Shown: positions 17,799 to 27,743, counted from the first letter of the stretch. The stretch: DNA of 47,493 bases from Nitrospirota bacterium (GCA_027415345.1 DAIBTC010000003.1:1-47493); one strand, 5' to 3'. Made by a program: numbers and translations. The notes: a model not told the origin generated them from the sequence alone.

Positions 17799-18029
17799 CT
17801 ACTTTCTGAGACCCATGATGATAAAGGCGATCACGAGTGCATAGAGGGCCACGGCTTCCGAGAGGGCGAAGCCCAGCCACATGTACTTGGAGACGCGGCC
17901 TTCGATCTCGGGCTGGCGGGCGACGGCCTCGATCATTTTCCCGAAGATATACCCGATTCCGGCTCCCGATCCGGCCACACCGATCGCCGCGGCACCCATA
18001 CCGATCAACGCTGCTGCATGCACATCCAT
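17799..18029 (-). CDS. atpE: ATP synthase c subunit
   Basis: The 76-residue product is a two-helix hairpin with the GSGAGIGYIFG glycine motif in helix 1 and a polar loop RQPEIEG. The ion-carrying Glu lies in ALSEAVALYALV in helix 2. The Ser/Thr and Gln residues typical of sodium-binding rings are not evident, so proton coupling is expected. Confidence 0.96.
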   Translation of the reverse strand: MDVHAAALIGMGAAAIGVAGSGAGIGYIFGKMIEAVARQPEIEGRVSKYMWLGFALSEAVALYALVIAFIIMGLRK

Positions 18030-18065
18030 GAAAAAGTTCCTCCTGATGATTGAAATAAACTGTCG

Positions 18066-18800
18066 TTAGTGGTTCAACTTCATCGCCTGCCCCAGGTAGA
18101 CGGCGGAGAGAACGGCGAAGATATAAGCCTGGATAAAGGCCACCAGGACTTCGAGCAGGTAAAGGACGACTGAAATGGAAAAAGGGAGCCACTTGAGATA
18201 GATCGCAAGCGAGGTCGTCAGGCTCAGGAGCACGAAGAGGATCGTATGCCCGGCCGTCATGTTGGCGAAGAGACGAACCGCCAGGGAGAGAGGACGCGCA
18301 AGCTGTGAGATGATCTCGATCGGGACGACAAGAGGCATCATCCATCCGGGAACTCCTTCCGGGACCAGGATCGAGAGGAACTTCAACCCGTGCTTCACAA
18401 ACCCGATCACAAGGCTGATGAGATAGACCGTGAGGGCCAGGAGGCCCGTGACGACGATCTGGGAGGTGATCGTATAGACCCCCGGAATCAGGCCCAGAAA
18501 ATTGCTGAGAAAGACGAAGAGAAAGAGGACGAAAATCGGAAGGAGGAACTTTTTCCGGTTTTCCGCGCCTACATTTTCGTCAACGACCGTCGTCAGCGTT
18601 TCAAAGAGCATCTCGAGAGTCGTCTGGAAACGTCCCGGAACGAGGGTCGCCACCCGGACAAAATACAGGCTCGCCAGGGCCGTGATCCCTACCATCAACC
18701 ACAGGGAGACCACCGCCTGGGTCACGGAAATATCGAATCCCAGGAGATGAAGCCGGATGATCGGATGAAGGAAGAACTCTTCCAGAGGATTGCCCTGCAA
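18066..18800 (-). CDS. atpB: ATP synthase a subunit
   Basis: The 244-residue integral membrane protein has five to six helices. ARPLSLAVRLFANMTAGH contains the essential Arg that faces the c-ring Glu, and the C-terminal helix carries LEVLVAFIQAYIFAVL. It forms the proton half-channels. Gene order atpB-atpE-atpF is canonical. Confidence 0.96.
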   Translation of the reverse strand: MQGNPLEEFFLHPIIRLHLLGFDISVTQAVVSLWLMVGITALASLYFVRVATLVPGRFQTTLEMLFETLTTVVDENVGAENRKKFLLPIFVLFLFVFLSNFLGLIPGVYTITSQIVVTGLLALTVYLISLVIGFVKHGLKFLSILVPEGVPGWMMPLVVPIEIISQLARPLSLAVRLFANMTAGHTILFVLLSLTTSLAIYLKWLPFSISVVLYLLEVLVAFIQAYIFAVLSAVYLGQAMKLNH

Positions 18801-18845
18801 CCATGCCTCCCAATGTTTCGAAAATTCGGCGGAAGAGCCGGAACC

Positions 18846-19073
18846 TCAGCTCTTGTCGCTGTCGTCGTCGATCAGCCGGCTCATCTCCCGGTAGACCAGC
18901 CAGAAACCGGTCACACCGCCGACCACCAGCCCCAGGAGCGACAGTGCCGGAAAAATCTTCATCTTCAGGATCGTATCGAGGTAGTACCCGACAGCGGCGA
19001 AGGAAAAGGTCACCGCCACCAGCTCGAAGCCGACCCTCGCAATGAACCAGCCACCCCGGTTTTGTTGCGCCAT
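18846..19073 (-). CDS. AtpZ/AtpI-type ATP synthase assembly protein
   Basis: The 75-residue product has two membrane helices (about 12-32 and 41-60) and a short acidic C-terminus. It fits the small AtpZ/AtpI-like proteins at the head of many atp operons, linked to c-ring assembly or Mg/Ca transport. It is the first gene after the predicted promoter. Confidence 0.8.
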   Translation of the reverse strand: MAQQNRGGWFIARVGFELVAVTFSFAAVGYYLDTILKMKIFPALSLLGLVVGGVTGFWLVYREMSRLIDDDSDKS

Positions 19074-19159
19074 GAGAAAACCTTCAGGCTAGAACAGATA
19101 TCCGGAACGTCGCGGACCCGTGATACATTTTTTCTTTCTTAAAAACGCATATCTTTTTT

Positions 19160-19188
19160 ATTTTAGCCACCAAATGAAAAATATTCAA
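19160..19188 (-). promoter_or_regulatory. sigma70-like promoter of the atp operon
   Basis: On the minus strand TTGAAT, a 17-nt spacer and TAAAAT lie in an AT-rich stretch about 90 bp before the first atp gene. The -10 box matches consensus at five of six positions. It is one of the best promoters in the window. Confidence 0.7.
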
Positions 19189-19279
19189 GCCATATTCCGT
19201 CCACATCCCGGAAAGGGCGATACCCCGGGCGGTCTTTCTTGGCTTCCGGGCGTGGACCGGTGTACCCTAAGAACAATGA

Positions 19280-19298
19280 GTCTTCCGGAATGGAAGAC
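19280..19298. repeat. GTCTTCC-GGAAT-GGAAGAC inverted repeat
   Basis: A perfect 7-bp inverted repeat with a 5-nt centre lies 27 bp before the DUF4149 gene. A weak plus-strand promoter, TTGGCT-18-TACCCT (19239-19268), would start transcription just before it. The repeat would then be a leader stem or operator. Confidence 0.35.
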
Positions 19299-19324
19299 CT
19301 CGGGAAACCCTGATCTGAGGACTT

Positions 19325-19840
19325 ATGATGATTCCCCGCATTCTCTGGCTTGTCTACGGATACCTGCTGGTCTTCATGACGGGAGGGGCGCTCCTGATGA
19401 CCCTGTTCGTCGCCCCCTCCCTTTTTGCGCACCTGGGGGTCGCGAAGGCAGGAGAGGCCGTGTCGGTCCTTTTTCCAGGGTATTTTCACCTTCTCTTTAC
19501 CGGGGCGATCATCGAGGTCTCCCTCCTCCTGCTCCTCTCCCGGATTTCCTCACGTCCCACCCGGGCCCTCCTTTGGGGATGGACGGGTGGTCTGGTCCTT
19601 TCGGGGGCCCTGGCCCTCTACCTGGGGCCCCATGCCCTGGAACTCAAGCGGCTGCACGACCAGATGCCGGCCGATGTTGCGAGGGCGGACGCCTTCGCCA
19701 TGGCCCATCGCATCACCTTTCTCATCAACCTCTCGCTCCTCCTGGGCCTTCTGGGAGCCACCCTCTCCCTTCTTTCGGGGACCGTCAGCCCGCCCCCGGA
19801 AAGAGCTCATCCGGGCCAGCCGCCAGGAAGTCCGGCCTGA
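19325..19840 (+). CDS. DUF4149-type four-helix membrane protein
   Basis: The 171-residue product has four predicted membrane helices (about 8-30, 50-72, 80-98 and 130-150) and the spacing of DUF4149 proteins. These are often found near electron-transfer or copper-related genes, but no function is established. The start is either of two adjacent ATGs (19325 or 19328), with TGAGGA upstream; the second has better spacing. The Pro-rich last 20 residues overlap the convergent phosphatase gene by 56 bp, so that tail may be dispensable. Confidence 0.7.
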   Translation: MMIPRILWLVYGYLLVFMTGGALLMTLFVAPSLFAHLGVAKAGEAVSVLFPGYFHLLFTGAIIEVSLLLLLSRISSRPTRALLWGWTGGLVLSGALALYLGPHALELKRLHDQMPADVARADAFAMAHRITFLINLSLLLGLLGATLSLLSGTVSPPPERAHPGQPPGSPA

Positions 19841-20453
19841 AGGAGGGATTCCCCCCCGGGTCTCCAAATCCCCACAGGACCCCGCAGGTTTTCACTCCGG
19901 CCCTGACCCCGGCCTCGATGTCCACCGCGCTGTCCCCGACCATGAGGACCCGGACGGGATCGACCCCGCGCCCTTCCACGACATGAAGGATCGGCATGGG
20001 GTGAGGCTTTCGTTCGGAACAGGAATCCCCTCCCACGATTTCTACAAAAAATCGGTCGGCTCCCAGCCTTTCGAGAAGGGAGCGGCACAGTCCCTCCCTT
20101 TTGTTCGAGACCACGGCCGAAGGAACGGAAAGCCGGGCGATCCCCTCCAAAATCCCGTCATAGAACCGGGTGTTGTCCGCCAGGTGAATGCGGTACCACT
20201 CCAGGAAGAGATCGATCGCCTTCTCTACCGTCTCCGGGGAGGTGTCCTTCGGAAGCGCCTCGGTCACGAGATGCCGCACTCCCTGACCCACCATCCGGGA
20301 AAAACGGTCGAAAGGGACAAGCGGATACCCCAGGGCCCTCATGGCCACGTTCGTCGCCTCCACCAGGTCCAGCCGCGAATCCACCAGCGTCCCGTCCAGG
20401 TCCCAGAGGACCAGTTCGTAGTCTGACAATCTCACCCTAGGGCTTTCGGTCAT
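19785..20453 (-). CDS. gph: HAD-family phosphatase, phosphoglycolate phosphatase-like
   Basis: The 222-residue product is a HAD hydrolase: motif I WDLDGTLVDS (nucleophile Asp), motif II VVSNK, the Lys of motif III in ERKPHP, and motif IV VGDSAVDIEAG. The helical cap between motifs I and II is of the Gph/PhoE type. It probably removes phosphate from 2-phosphoglycolate or a similar small metabolite. It follows oppC-oppB-oppA in genome position but is transcribed ahead of nothing obvious. Its 3' end overlaps the convergent DUF4149 gene. Confidence 0.8.
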   Translation of the reverse strand: MTESPRVRLSDYELVLWDLDGTLVDSRLDLVEATNVAMRALGYPLVPFDRFSRMVGQGVRHLVTEALPKDTSPETVEKAIDLFLEWYRIHLADNTRFYDGILEGIARLSVPSAVVSNKREGLCRSLLERLGADRFFVEIVGGDSCSERKPHPMPILHVVEGRGVDPVRVLMVGDSAVDIEAGVRAGVKTCGVLWGFGDPGGNPSFRPDFLAAGPDELFPGAG

Positions 20454-20471
20454 TCCTCTCTCCTCATTTTT

Positions 20472-21506
20472 TCACCGATGGCTTCCGTTCCCCTCTCCGG
20501 GGACCTCCCGCAGGAGATCCCCCAGGCGGTTGAAGAGGACGACCAGGAGAACGATGAGCCCTCCCGAGGCCAGAAGCCAGGGGGCACTGTTCATCGTTTC
20601 AAGCGACTGGCTCTCCGCCAGGATGTTTCCCAGGCTCGGATGGGGTTCGGACAGCCCAAGGCCCAGAAAGGAGAGACCGGCCTCCCCCACGATGAAGGCC
20701 GGGATCGAGAGCGTCACGCTGACCAGCAGATAGTAGCGCATGTTGGGCAGAAGGTGGCGGAAGATCACGCGGGCGGGAGAAGCCCCTGCCGCCACCGCTG
20801 AAAGGATGAAATCACGCCCGGACAGGGAGAGGACGAGGCCCCGGACCACCCGTGACAGGGAAGCCCATCCGATGAGGCTCAGGGACCCCGTGATGATCAG
20901 GGTGATCGCCTCGGAGGAGAGTCCGTAGGGAACGATGGAACGAAGTCCCATCAGAAGATAGAGGGCCGGGACCGCCATGACGATCTCGGAGAGGCGCATC
21001 AGGATCCGGTCCGTCCAGCCGCCGGCATACCCTGCCACCATCCCCACCACGGTTCCGATGGAAAAGGAGATCGCCACGCCCAGAAGGGAGAGGAGGAAGG
21101 AAAAGCGCATGCCGTAGAGAAGCCGGGAAAACAGGTCCCGCCCGAAGAGGTCTCCCCCCATCAGGTAGAAGCGGCCCGGACTCCGGGCGCATACCAGGTG
21201 GCGGGAGGAGCGGATGATTCCCCACATCGTATAGGCCTCTCCCCGGCAGAAAAACCGCAGGGGGACGGTCCGGCCGGACTTCACATACCGGCGCCGCACC
21301 GGATCCCTGAGAGCCAGAACCGGAACGACGAGACCGCCCTTTCCCATTTCAGGCCAGACGGCGGGGGCATAGGGAAGGTCGAACCGGACCGCGTCATAGC
21401 GGTAGGGCGCCAGAAATTCCGCGAAGAGACTCGTGACCCCCAGGAGGATCAGCAGCACCCCCGAGAGGCCCACCCTGCGCAGTAAGGTCCCTGCCCCCTC
21501 CCTCAT
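20472..21506 (-). CDS. oppC: Peptide/nickel-type ABC transporter permease (OppC-like)
   Basis: The 344-residue permease has an N-terminal helix, a longer than usual periplasmic insert (about 35-125) and five further helices. The EAA loop reads AAGASPARVIFRHLLPN. It pairs with OppB to move a solute delivered by the OppA-like lipoprotein. ATG 21506 overlaps the oppB stop as ATGA; the ORF-track start is too early. No ATPase genes follow. Confidence 0.85.
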   Translation of the reverse strand: MREGAGTLLRRVGLSGVLLILLGVTSLFAEFLAPYRYDAVRFDLPYAPAVWPEMGKGGLVVPVLALRDPVRRRYVKSGRTVPLRFFCRGEAYTMWGIIRSSRHLVCARSPGRFYLMGGDLFGRDLFSRLLYGMRFSFLLSLLGVAISFSIGTVVGMVAGYAGGWTDRILMRLSEIVMAVPALYLLMGLRSIVPYGLSSEAITLIITGSLSLIGWASLSRVVRGLVLSLSGRDFILSAVAAGASPARVIFRHLLPNMRYYLLVSVTLSIPAFIVGEAGLSFLGLGLSEPHPSLGNILAESQSLETMNSAPWLLASGGLIVLLVVLFNRLGDLLREVPGEGNGSHR

Positions 21507-22471
21507 GCCCTCTCCCTGACCCGGGGATCGAGAAGATAGAGCATCATGTCGGCAAGGAGGTTCCCCAGGAGCAGGAGGACCGCTCCCATCAGGACCCCTC
21601 CCATGACCAGGTAGAGGTCCCGGGTCATCACTGCATGGAGCATGAGACGGCCCATCCCGGGCCAGCCGAAGATCATCTCGGTAAAGGCCGCCCCGGAAAG
21701 GAGGCCGCCCAGCTCCATCCCGAAGAGGGTCACCAGGGGGTTGACCGCATTCCTGAAAAGATACCGCCAGAAGATGACGCGCTCGCGCAACCCAAGCCCC
21801 CTGGCGGCGGTCATGAAGGGCTGGGAGAGGACTTCCAGGACGGACGATCGCATGAGGCGGTAGAGGACTCCGAAGCTTCCCAGGGCCAGGGTCAGGGAGG
21901 GCAATACCAGATGCCGGAGAAGGTCGAGAAGGCGCTCTCCGGAGCCTGCCCCGGAAGCCAAGGCCGACCGGGCCCCTCCGATGGGAAACCATCCGGTCTT
22001 CTCGGCCACCAGAAGGCCCAGGAGGGCCAGGAAGAAGGAGGGGACCGAAATCGAAAGATAGGAGAAGGAGAGCAGGGACCGGTCGAAAAGCCCCCCTTCC
22101 CTTCGGGCCCCGAAGACCGCCAGGGGGAGGGCGGCCCCCCAGGCGATGATGACGGCAGTCAGCGTGAGAAGGAGGGTCATCGGAACCCTCTGGGCGATCA
22201 GGTCGGAGACGGGAACATGGTAGGAAAAGGAGTATCCCAGATTCCCGTGGAGAAGGGCGCGCATCCAGTGAACAAACTGGGTGAAGAAGGGAAGACCCAG
22301 TCCGTACTGCTCCTTGAGGGAGGCGATCACGCGCGGGGAAATCTGGGGATTTAGGGCCATCTGGGAGAGAAAGTCTCCCGGGGCGAAATCCATCATGACG
22401 AAGGAGAGGAAGATGATCCCCAGAAGGACCAGGAGCATGTGGGAGAGACGGAGGAGGACGGCCCTGATCAT
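21503..22471 (-). CDS. oppB: Peptide/nickel-type ABC transporter permease (OppB-like)
   Basis: The 322-residue permease has about six helices and the OppB N-terminal pattern (LSFVMMDFAPGD, then YGLGLPFFTQFVHWM). The EAA loop reads AARGLGLRERVIFWRYLFRN. ATG 22471 overlaps the oppA stop as ATGA, giving tight coupling through oppA-oppB-oppC. Substrate could be a peptide, nickel chelate or another solute. Confidence 0.87.
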   Translation of the reverse strand: MIRAVLLRLSHMLLVLLGIIFLSFVMMDFAPGDFLSQMALNPQISPRVIASLKEQYGLGLPFFTQFVHWMRALLHGNLGYSFSYHVPVSDLIAQRVPMTLLLTLTAVIIAWGAALPLAVFGARREGGLFDRSLLSFSYLSISVPSFFLALLGLLVAEKTGWFPIGGARSALASGAGSGERLLDLLRHLVLPSLTLALGSFGVLYRLMRSSVLEVLSQPFMTAARGLGLRERVIFWRYLFRNAVNPLVTLFGMELGGLLSGAAFTEMIFGWPGMGRLMLHAVMTRDLYLVMGGVLMGAVLLLLGNLLADMMLYLLDPRVRERA

Positions 22472-24201
22472 CGGATCACCAGACGGGCCTTCTGGGTCAC
22501 AAGCGAGATATGGGGAATCACCCCGCCCAGCGGGGTGGGATGAATTCCTCCCAGGGTCTTCCGGACCGCCGTGATGGCGTCGGGACTGACGAGGTCGACC
22601 ATCGGAACCTCCCGGGTGGCGATCTCCTGCCACTGGGCATAGATTTCTTTGCGTCGGGCGACGTCGAAGGTTCCGACCCCCTGGTCGAAGAGGCGGTCGA
22701 CCTGGGCCTCCCAGGGAGTCGAGGGTCTCTTCTCTCCGGGGTTCCAGAGATGGAGAAAGCCTGATGACCGCCAGACGGTGGCGTTTCCGTGGGGATCCAG
22801 GGTCCCGGTGAGTCCGAAGAGGAGCATCTCCCACTGATGCGAGGAAAGGACCATCGTCGAGAGCATGTTGAACTGGAGCGGGACAACCCTTATACGGATT
22901 CCCAGGGGATCCAGCATGGCCTGGACCATCTGGGCCATGGAGATCCGCTCCGGAGACTCGGTGTTGGTCATGAGAAGGATCGTGACCCGGTGGCCGGTGG
23001 CGTCATAGAGCCGCCCATTCTTCCATACGAATCCGTCCTTTGCCAGAAGGGCCCGGGACCGGTCGGGATCACGGTGGTAACGGAAGACCCCCGGATCGAA
23101 GAAGGTCTTGTTGGCCGGACTCACGGGTCCGGGAATCGGGGCCCCCAGCCCGTTGTAGATCACATTGATCAGGGCCTTGCGGTCGATGGCGTAGGCGATC
23201 GCCTGCCGGAAACGGCGACTGCGGAACCAGGCGATCTTGTAGGAAGGGATCGGCGCCTTCAGGTTTTCATTGAATGTCAGGAAGGTTTCCGTCTGGGATG
23301 GCCCCCGGACAAGGAGACGGAAGGCCCGGGACTCCGCGACATCAGAAAGGACCGGCACCTGGGAGGGGCTCACTCCGATCAGGTCGCTTTTCCCCGCCAG
23401 AAATCGGAGAAGTTCGCTGTTCTGGTTGGGAATGATCCGGAGAATGACCCGGTCGAGATAGGGAAGATCGGCCGGAATCGGCCGCCTGAAGCCCGGCGGG
23501 GGCGTGTAGAGGGGATTTTTGACGAGAAGAAGGTATTGTCCGGGGACATATCGTTTGAGGCGGAAGGGCCCGGTTCCCACGATTCCGGAGGGAGGGGTCC
23601 TCACCGACCAGGTGGTGTTGAAGCGTCCGGCGTCCACGGCCTTCGAGAGGAGATGCTCGGGGAGGATCTCCACCCCCAGCTCCTCCAGAAGAGGGGCAAA
23701 GGGTTTCGCCGTCTCGAAGATGACCGTCCGGTCGTCGATGGCCCGGACCGTGAAGGGCTTGCCGTCGACGGTCAGGATGTCCCGGACGGCAGCCGCCACG
23801 GCCGGATTGTAGTAGACGCGGTTGAAGGTGAAGACCACATCCCGGGAGGTCAGGGGGGTTCCGTCCGACCAGCGGACCCCCTTCTCCAGGGTAAAGGTGA
23901 CCCTCATTCCGGAGGAATCGATCTTCCAGCCTTCCGCAAGATCAGGCTTTATCTGGCCGTCATAGGGGGAGACCCGCGTCAGGCCCCGGAAAAGATAGCC
24001 AAGGACCTGCGTGCTGGTCGTCTCCTGGGCCAGGGCCGGATTGAAGGTCTTGGGATCGGAGAGGATGTCGAAGGTCAGGCGGCCGTTGAGGGGAGACGGG
24101 CGGGGAACGAGGGTGAAGACCCGGTCGGTTCCCCCGGCCCCTCCCCGGGAACAGGAAGGAAGAAGCAGAAGGAACACGATGAGAATGAGCCGGAGTCCCA
24201 A
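22468..24201 (-). CDS. oppA: Family 5 extracellular solute-binding lipoprotein (OppA/DppA-like)
   Basis: The 577-residue product begins with a signal ending LLPSC, so Cys17 would be lipidated. It contains the family 5 signatures LAEGWKIDSSGMRVTFTLEKGVRWSDGTPLTSRDV and RQAIAYAIDRKALI. It would capture a peptide or chelate in the periplasm for OppBC. The start is TTG 24201 with no strong ribosome site. The secG stop is only 17 nt upstream, inside a hairpin, so coupling or attenuation is possible. Confidence 0.85.
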   Translation of the reverse strand: MGLRLILIVFLLLLPSCSRGGAGGTDRVFTLVPRPSPLNGRLTFDILSDPKTFNPALAQETTSTQVLGYLFRGLTRVSPYDGQIKPDLAEGWKIDSSGMRVTFTLEKGVRWSDGTPLTSRDVVFTFNRVYYNPAVAAAVRDILTVDGKPFTVRAIDDRTVIFETAKPFAPLLEELGVEILPEHLLSKAVDAGRFNTTWSVRTPPSGIVGTGPFRLKRYVPGQYLLLVKNPLYTPPPGFRRPIPADLPYLDRVILRIIPNQNSELLRFLAGKSDLIGVSPSQVPVLSDVAESRAFRLLVRGPSQTETFLTFNENLKAPIPSYKIAWFRSRRFRQAIAYAIDRKALINVIYNGLGAPIPGPVSPANKTFFDPGVFRYHRDPDRSRALLAKDGFVWKNGRLYDATGHRVTILLMTNTESPERISMAQMVQAMLDPLGIRIRVVPLQFNMLSTMVLSSHQWEMLLFGLTGTLDPHGNATVWRSSGFLHLWNPGEKRPSTPWEAQVDRLFDQGVGTFDVARRKEIYAQWQEIATREVPMVDLVSPDAITAVRKTLGGIHPTPLGGVIPHISLVTQKARLVIR

Positions 24202-24210
24202 TGATGCGCC

Positions 24211-24228
24211 AAAACCCGTCAGGGTTTT
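24211..24228 (-). terminator. Hairpin enclosing the secG stop codon
   Basis: AAAACCC-TGAC-GGGTTTT on the minus strand places the secG TGA in the loop of a 7-bp stem. It ends in U residues just before the oppA start. It could be a partial terminator or a processing site that separates housekeeping secG expression from the opp genes. Confidence 0.4.
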
Positions 24229-24548
24229 TTGGCTGGAGCGGACGCGACCGGATTTTTGGCGGGAACTTCCGGAGCCGGAAGCGCCTTGATCGGGGCGTTC
24301 AGAAGCAGGGAGGATCCGACGGGGTTCTGCTTGAGAAGGGCGAGCGAAAGGGAGGTCACCATGAAGATGGTGGCCAGGACGACCGTGACCTTGCTCAAAA
24401 AGGGCGTGGCCCCCCGGGCCCCGAACATCGACTGGCTGGAGCCGCCGATCATGACTCCGGTTTCGGCCCCCTTCCCCGACTGGAGAAGGACAGCGGCGAT
24501 GATGAGAAGAGAGGTGAGGACATGGACGATGGTGATGAAAATGCTCAT
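24219..24548 (-). CDS. secG: Preprotein translocase subunit SecG
   Basis: The 109-residue product has two membrane helices (about 5-20 and 50-70). Between them is the loop SGKGAETGVMIGGSSQSMFGARGATPFLSK, the SecG hallmark. It is an accessory part of the SecYEG channel. The Ala/Pro/Lys-rich tail (about 80-109) is low-complexity. Downstream of tpiA, a common arrangement in bacteria. Confidence 0.93.
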   Translation of the reverse strand: MSIFITIVHVLTSLLIIAAVLLQSGKGAETGVMIGGSSQSMFGARGATPFLSKVTVVLATIFMVTSLSLALLKQNPVGSSLLLNAPIKALPAPEVPAKNPVASAPAKKP

Positions 24549-24613
24549 GAAACGTTTCCTTCCCGTAAACGATGAAATGTCATTGTCAACCCCTGGCGGC
24601 CATCCCTTTTGCC

Positions 24614-25381
24614 TCAGGGACGGCCGAAGAGCCTGTCGAAGACCCGGAGCACATTGCCCCCGTCAAGAAAGGCCGTTCCTACCAGGAAGCCATGAAGCGT
24701 CCCCTTTTCGAAGAGCCCGGAGACGCTCTCGTCATTGACCGACCCTCCGTAGAGAAGGCCCGAGGCACAGTCCGGGCCGAAGGTCTTCAGGAGATGGGAG
24801 GAGACCTCCCGGATCTCCGGAAGACCGGCGGTCTGACCGGTCCCGATGGCCCACACCGGCTCATAGGCCCAGTAGACCGGGATCCGGATCCCTGCTTCCC
24901 GGCTCTTTTGGACCCGCTCCCAGACCGGGCCGACCTGCCGGCTCCAGACCGTTTGGCAGTTTCCGGATTCACGCTCCTGGCGCGTCTCGCCGAAACAGAC
25001 CACAGGAAGAAGACCTGCGGACAGGGCGCGCGTCACTTTTTCAGCGACGGTCCCGTCGGTCTCCCCAAAATACTGGCGCCTCTCCGAATGTCCCAGGAGG
25101 ACCCCCTCGACCGCCAGGTCCTTGAGCATGGCGGCGCTGACCTCCCCCGTGTAGGCTCCCTTTTCGAAGGCGCACATGTTCTGGGCCATGATCCCGAACG
25201 GGAGGTTCCGGCTTTTGCACTGGTCCCCCAGAAATTCGAGATAGGGATAGGACGGGCAGAGGACAAGACGGACCCCCTTGTCCCTCCAGACCCTCCAGCG
25301 GTCTTCTCCGGCCAGGCAATCGAGAAAGGCGGAAATCTCGCCTTTGGTCATGTTCATCTTCCAGTTGGCGATCATCAGCAT
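24614..25381 (-). CDS. tpiA: Triose-phosphate isomerase
   Basis: The 255-residue product interconverts dihydroxyacetone phosphate and glyceraldehyde-3-phosphate. ANWKMN (catalytic Lys), GHSERR (His), AYEPVWAIGTG (Glu) and LYGGSV (phosphate loop) are all intact. The ATG has GGAG close upstream, 14 nt after pgk. Third gene of the gap-pgk-tpi cluster. Confidence 0.97.
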   Translation of the reverse strand: MLMIANWKMNMTKGEISAFLDCLAGEDRWRVWRDKGVRLVLCPSYPYLEFLGDQCKSRNLPFGIMAQNMCAFEKGAYTGEVSAAMLKDLAVEGVLLGHSERRQYFGETDGTVAEKVTRALSAGLLPVVCFGETRQERESGNCQTVWSRQVGPVWERVQKSREAGIRIPVYWAYEPVWAIGTGQTAGLPEIREVSSHLLKTFGPDCASGLLYGGSVNDESVSGLFEKGTLHGFLVGTAFLDGGNVLRVFDRLFGRP

Positions 25382-25395
25382 GAACGCTCCCTATC

Positions 25396-26592
25396 TCAGG
25401 TGGCGTCGGGAATCACCGAAAGGCCGGGAAGCTCCTTGCCCTCGAGAAGTTCGAGGGCCGCGCCGCCCCCCGTCGAGATGAAGGTCATGCTGTCCGATTC
25501 TCCCGCCCGGTAGACAGCCAGGGCCGTATCTCCTCCGCCGACGATCGTCAGGGCGTAACAGTTGGCCACAGAGTGGGCCATGGCAAAGGTTCCCCGCGAG
25601 AAGGCATCCTCTTCGAAGACTCCCATCGGCCCGTTCCAGAGGATGGTCTTGGCATTCTCCAGAACCTCCGAGAAGAGGCGGACGGAGGCCGGACCGATGT
25701 CGAGGGCCGTCCAGCCCGGCGGGATCTCCTGGTAGGGAACGATCTTTGTGGGGGCATTGCTCTCGCGGCTCTCCGCCACGACGCAGTCCATCGGAAGATA
25801 GAACTTGACGTTTCTCGTGCGGGACTTGTCGATCATCTCCCGGGCGACATCCACGAGGTTCTCCTCGACCAGGGATTTCCCGGTCTCAAGCCCCATGGCG
25901 CGATAGAAGGTGAAGGCCATGCCTCCGCCGATCACCATCTTGTCCACCTTCTCGTGGAGATTGGCGATCACGCCCAGCTTGCTCGAGACCTTGCCGCCCC
26001 CCAGGACGGCCACGAAGGGACGGGTGGGATTGGTGATGGCCCCCTTCAGGTAGGAGACCTCCTTTTTCATCAAAAACCCGATCGAGAGCTCCTTGATGTA
26101 ACGGGTGATCCCCACGACAGAGGCATGGCTCCTGTGGGCGGTCCCGAAGGCGTCGTTCACATAGACGTCGGCCAGACGGGCTAGCTTCTTCGAAAACTCC
26201 TCGTCGTTCGTCTCCTCCCCCTTGTCGAAGCGGAGGTTCTCCAGAAGGAAGACCTCTCCGGGGGCCATCTTTCCGATTTCCCGCTCCACCGCCGGCCCGA
26301 CAAGCTCACCCGTGTAGTGGACCTCCTTCGAAAGGAGCCGGGAGAGCCTCTTGGCCACCGGGGCCATGGAATATCTCGCGTCCGGAGCGCCTTTGGGACG
26401 GCCCAGATGGGAGGCCAGGATCACCTTCGCTCCCTCGTCGATCAGATAGTTGATGGTCGGAAGGGCCGACCGGATGCGGCGGTCGTCGGTGATATGCATG
26501 TCCCCGTCCAGGGGAACATTGAAGTCAGCCCTCAGGAAAACGCGCTTGTTATGGACATCAAGCTGGTCGACGCACTGCTTCGATCGCTCCAC
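25396..26592 (-). CDS. pgk: Phosphoglycerate kinase
   Basis: The 398-residue product transfers phosphate between 1,3-bisphosphoglycerate and ADP. RADFNVPLDG, SHLGRPKG and the C-terminal GGGDTA and STGGGAALELLEGKELPG are present. The start is GTG 26592 with AAGGAGG upstream. It follows gap by 49 nt. Confidence 0.97.
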   Translation of the reverse strand: MERSKQCVDQLDVHNKRVFLRADFNVPLDGDMHITDDRRIRSALPTINYLIDEGAKVILASHLGRPKGAPDARYSMAPVAKRLSRLLSKEVHYTGELVGPAVEREIGKMAPGEVFLLENLRFDKGEETNDEEFSKKLARLADVYVNDAFGTAHRSHASVVGITRYIKELSIGFLMKKEVSYLKGAITNPTRPFVAVLGGGKVSSKLGVIANLHEKVDKMVIGGGMAFTFYRAMGLETGKSLVEENLVDVAREMIDKSRTRNVKFYLPMDCVVAESRESNAPTKIVPYQEIPPGWTALDIGPASVRLFSEVLENAKTILWNGPMGVFEEDAFSRGTFAMAHSVANCYALTIVGGGDTALAVYRAGESDSMTFISTGGGAALELLEGKELPGLSVIPDAT

Positions 26593-26641
26593 CCTTCCTC
26601 CTTGGTCAGGTTGTTCGGGGCCTCACGGATTTGTTCCGGCC

Positions 26642-27670
<1,029 letters not shown>

Positions 27671-27743
27671 TCACCTATCCCTTCATCGTTGTTGAAATCC
27701 TGACCAGGCGGTGTCACTCCCGGACTTCTGTCTTCTGCCCCCG

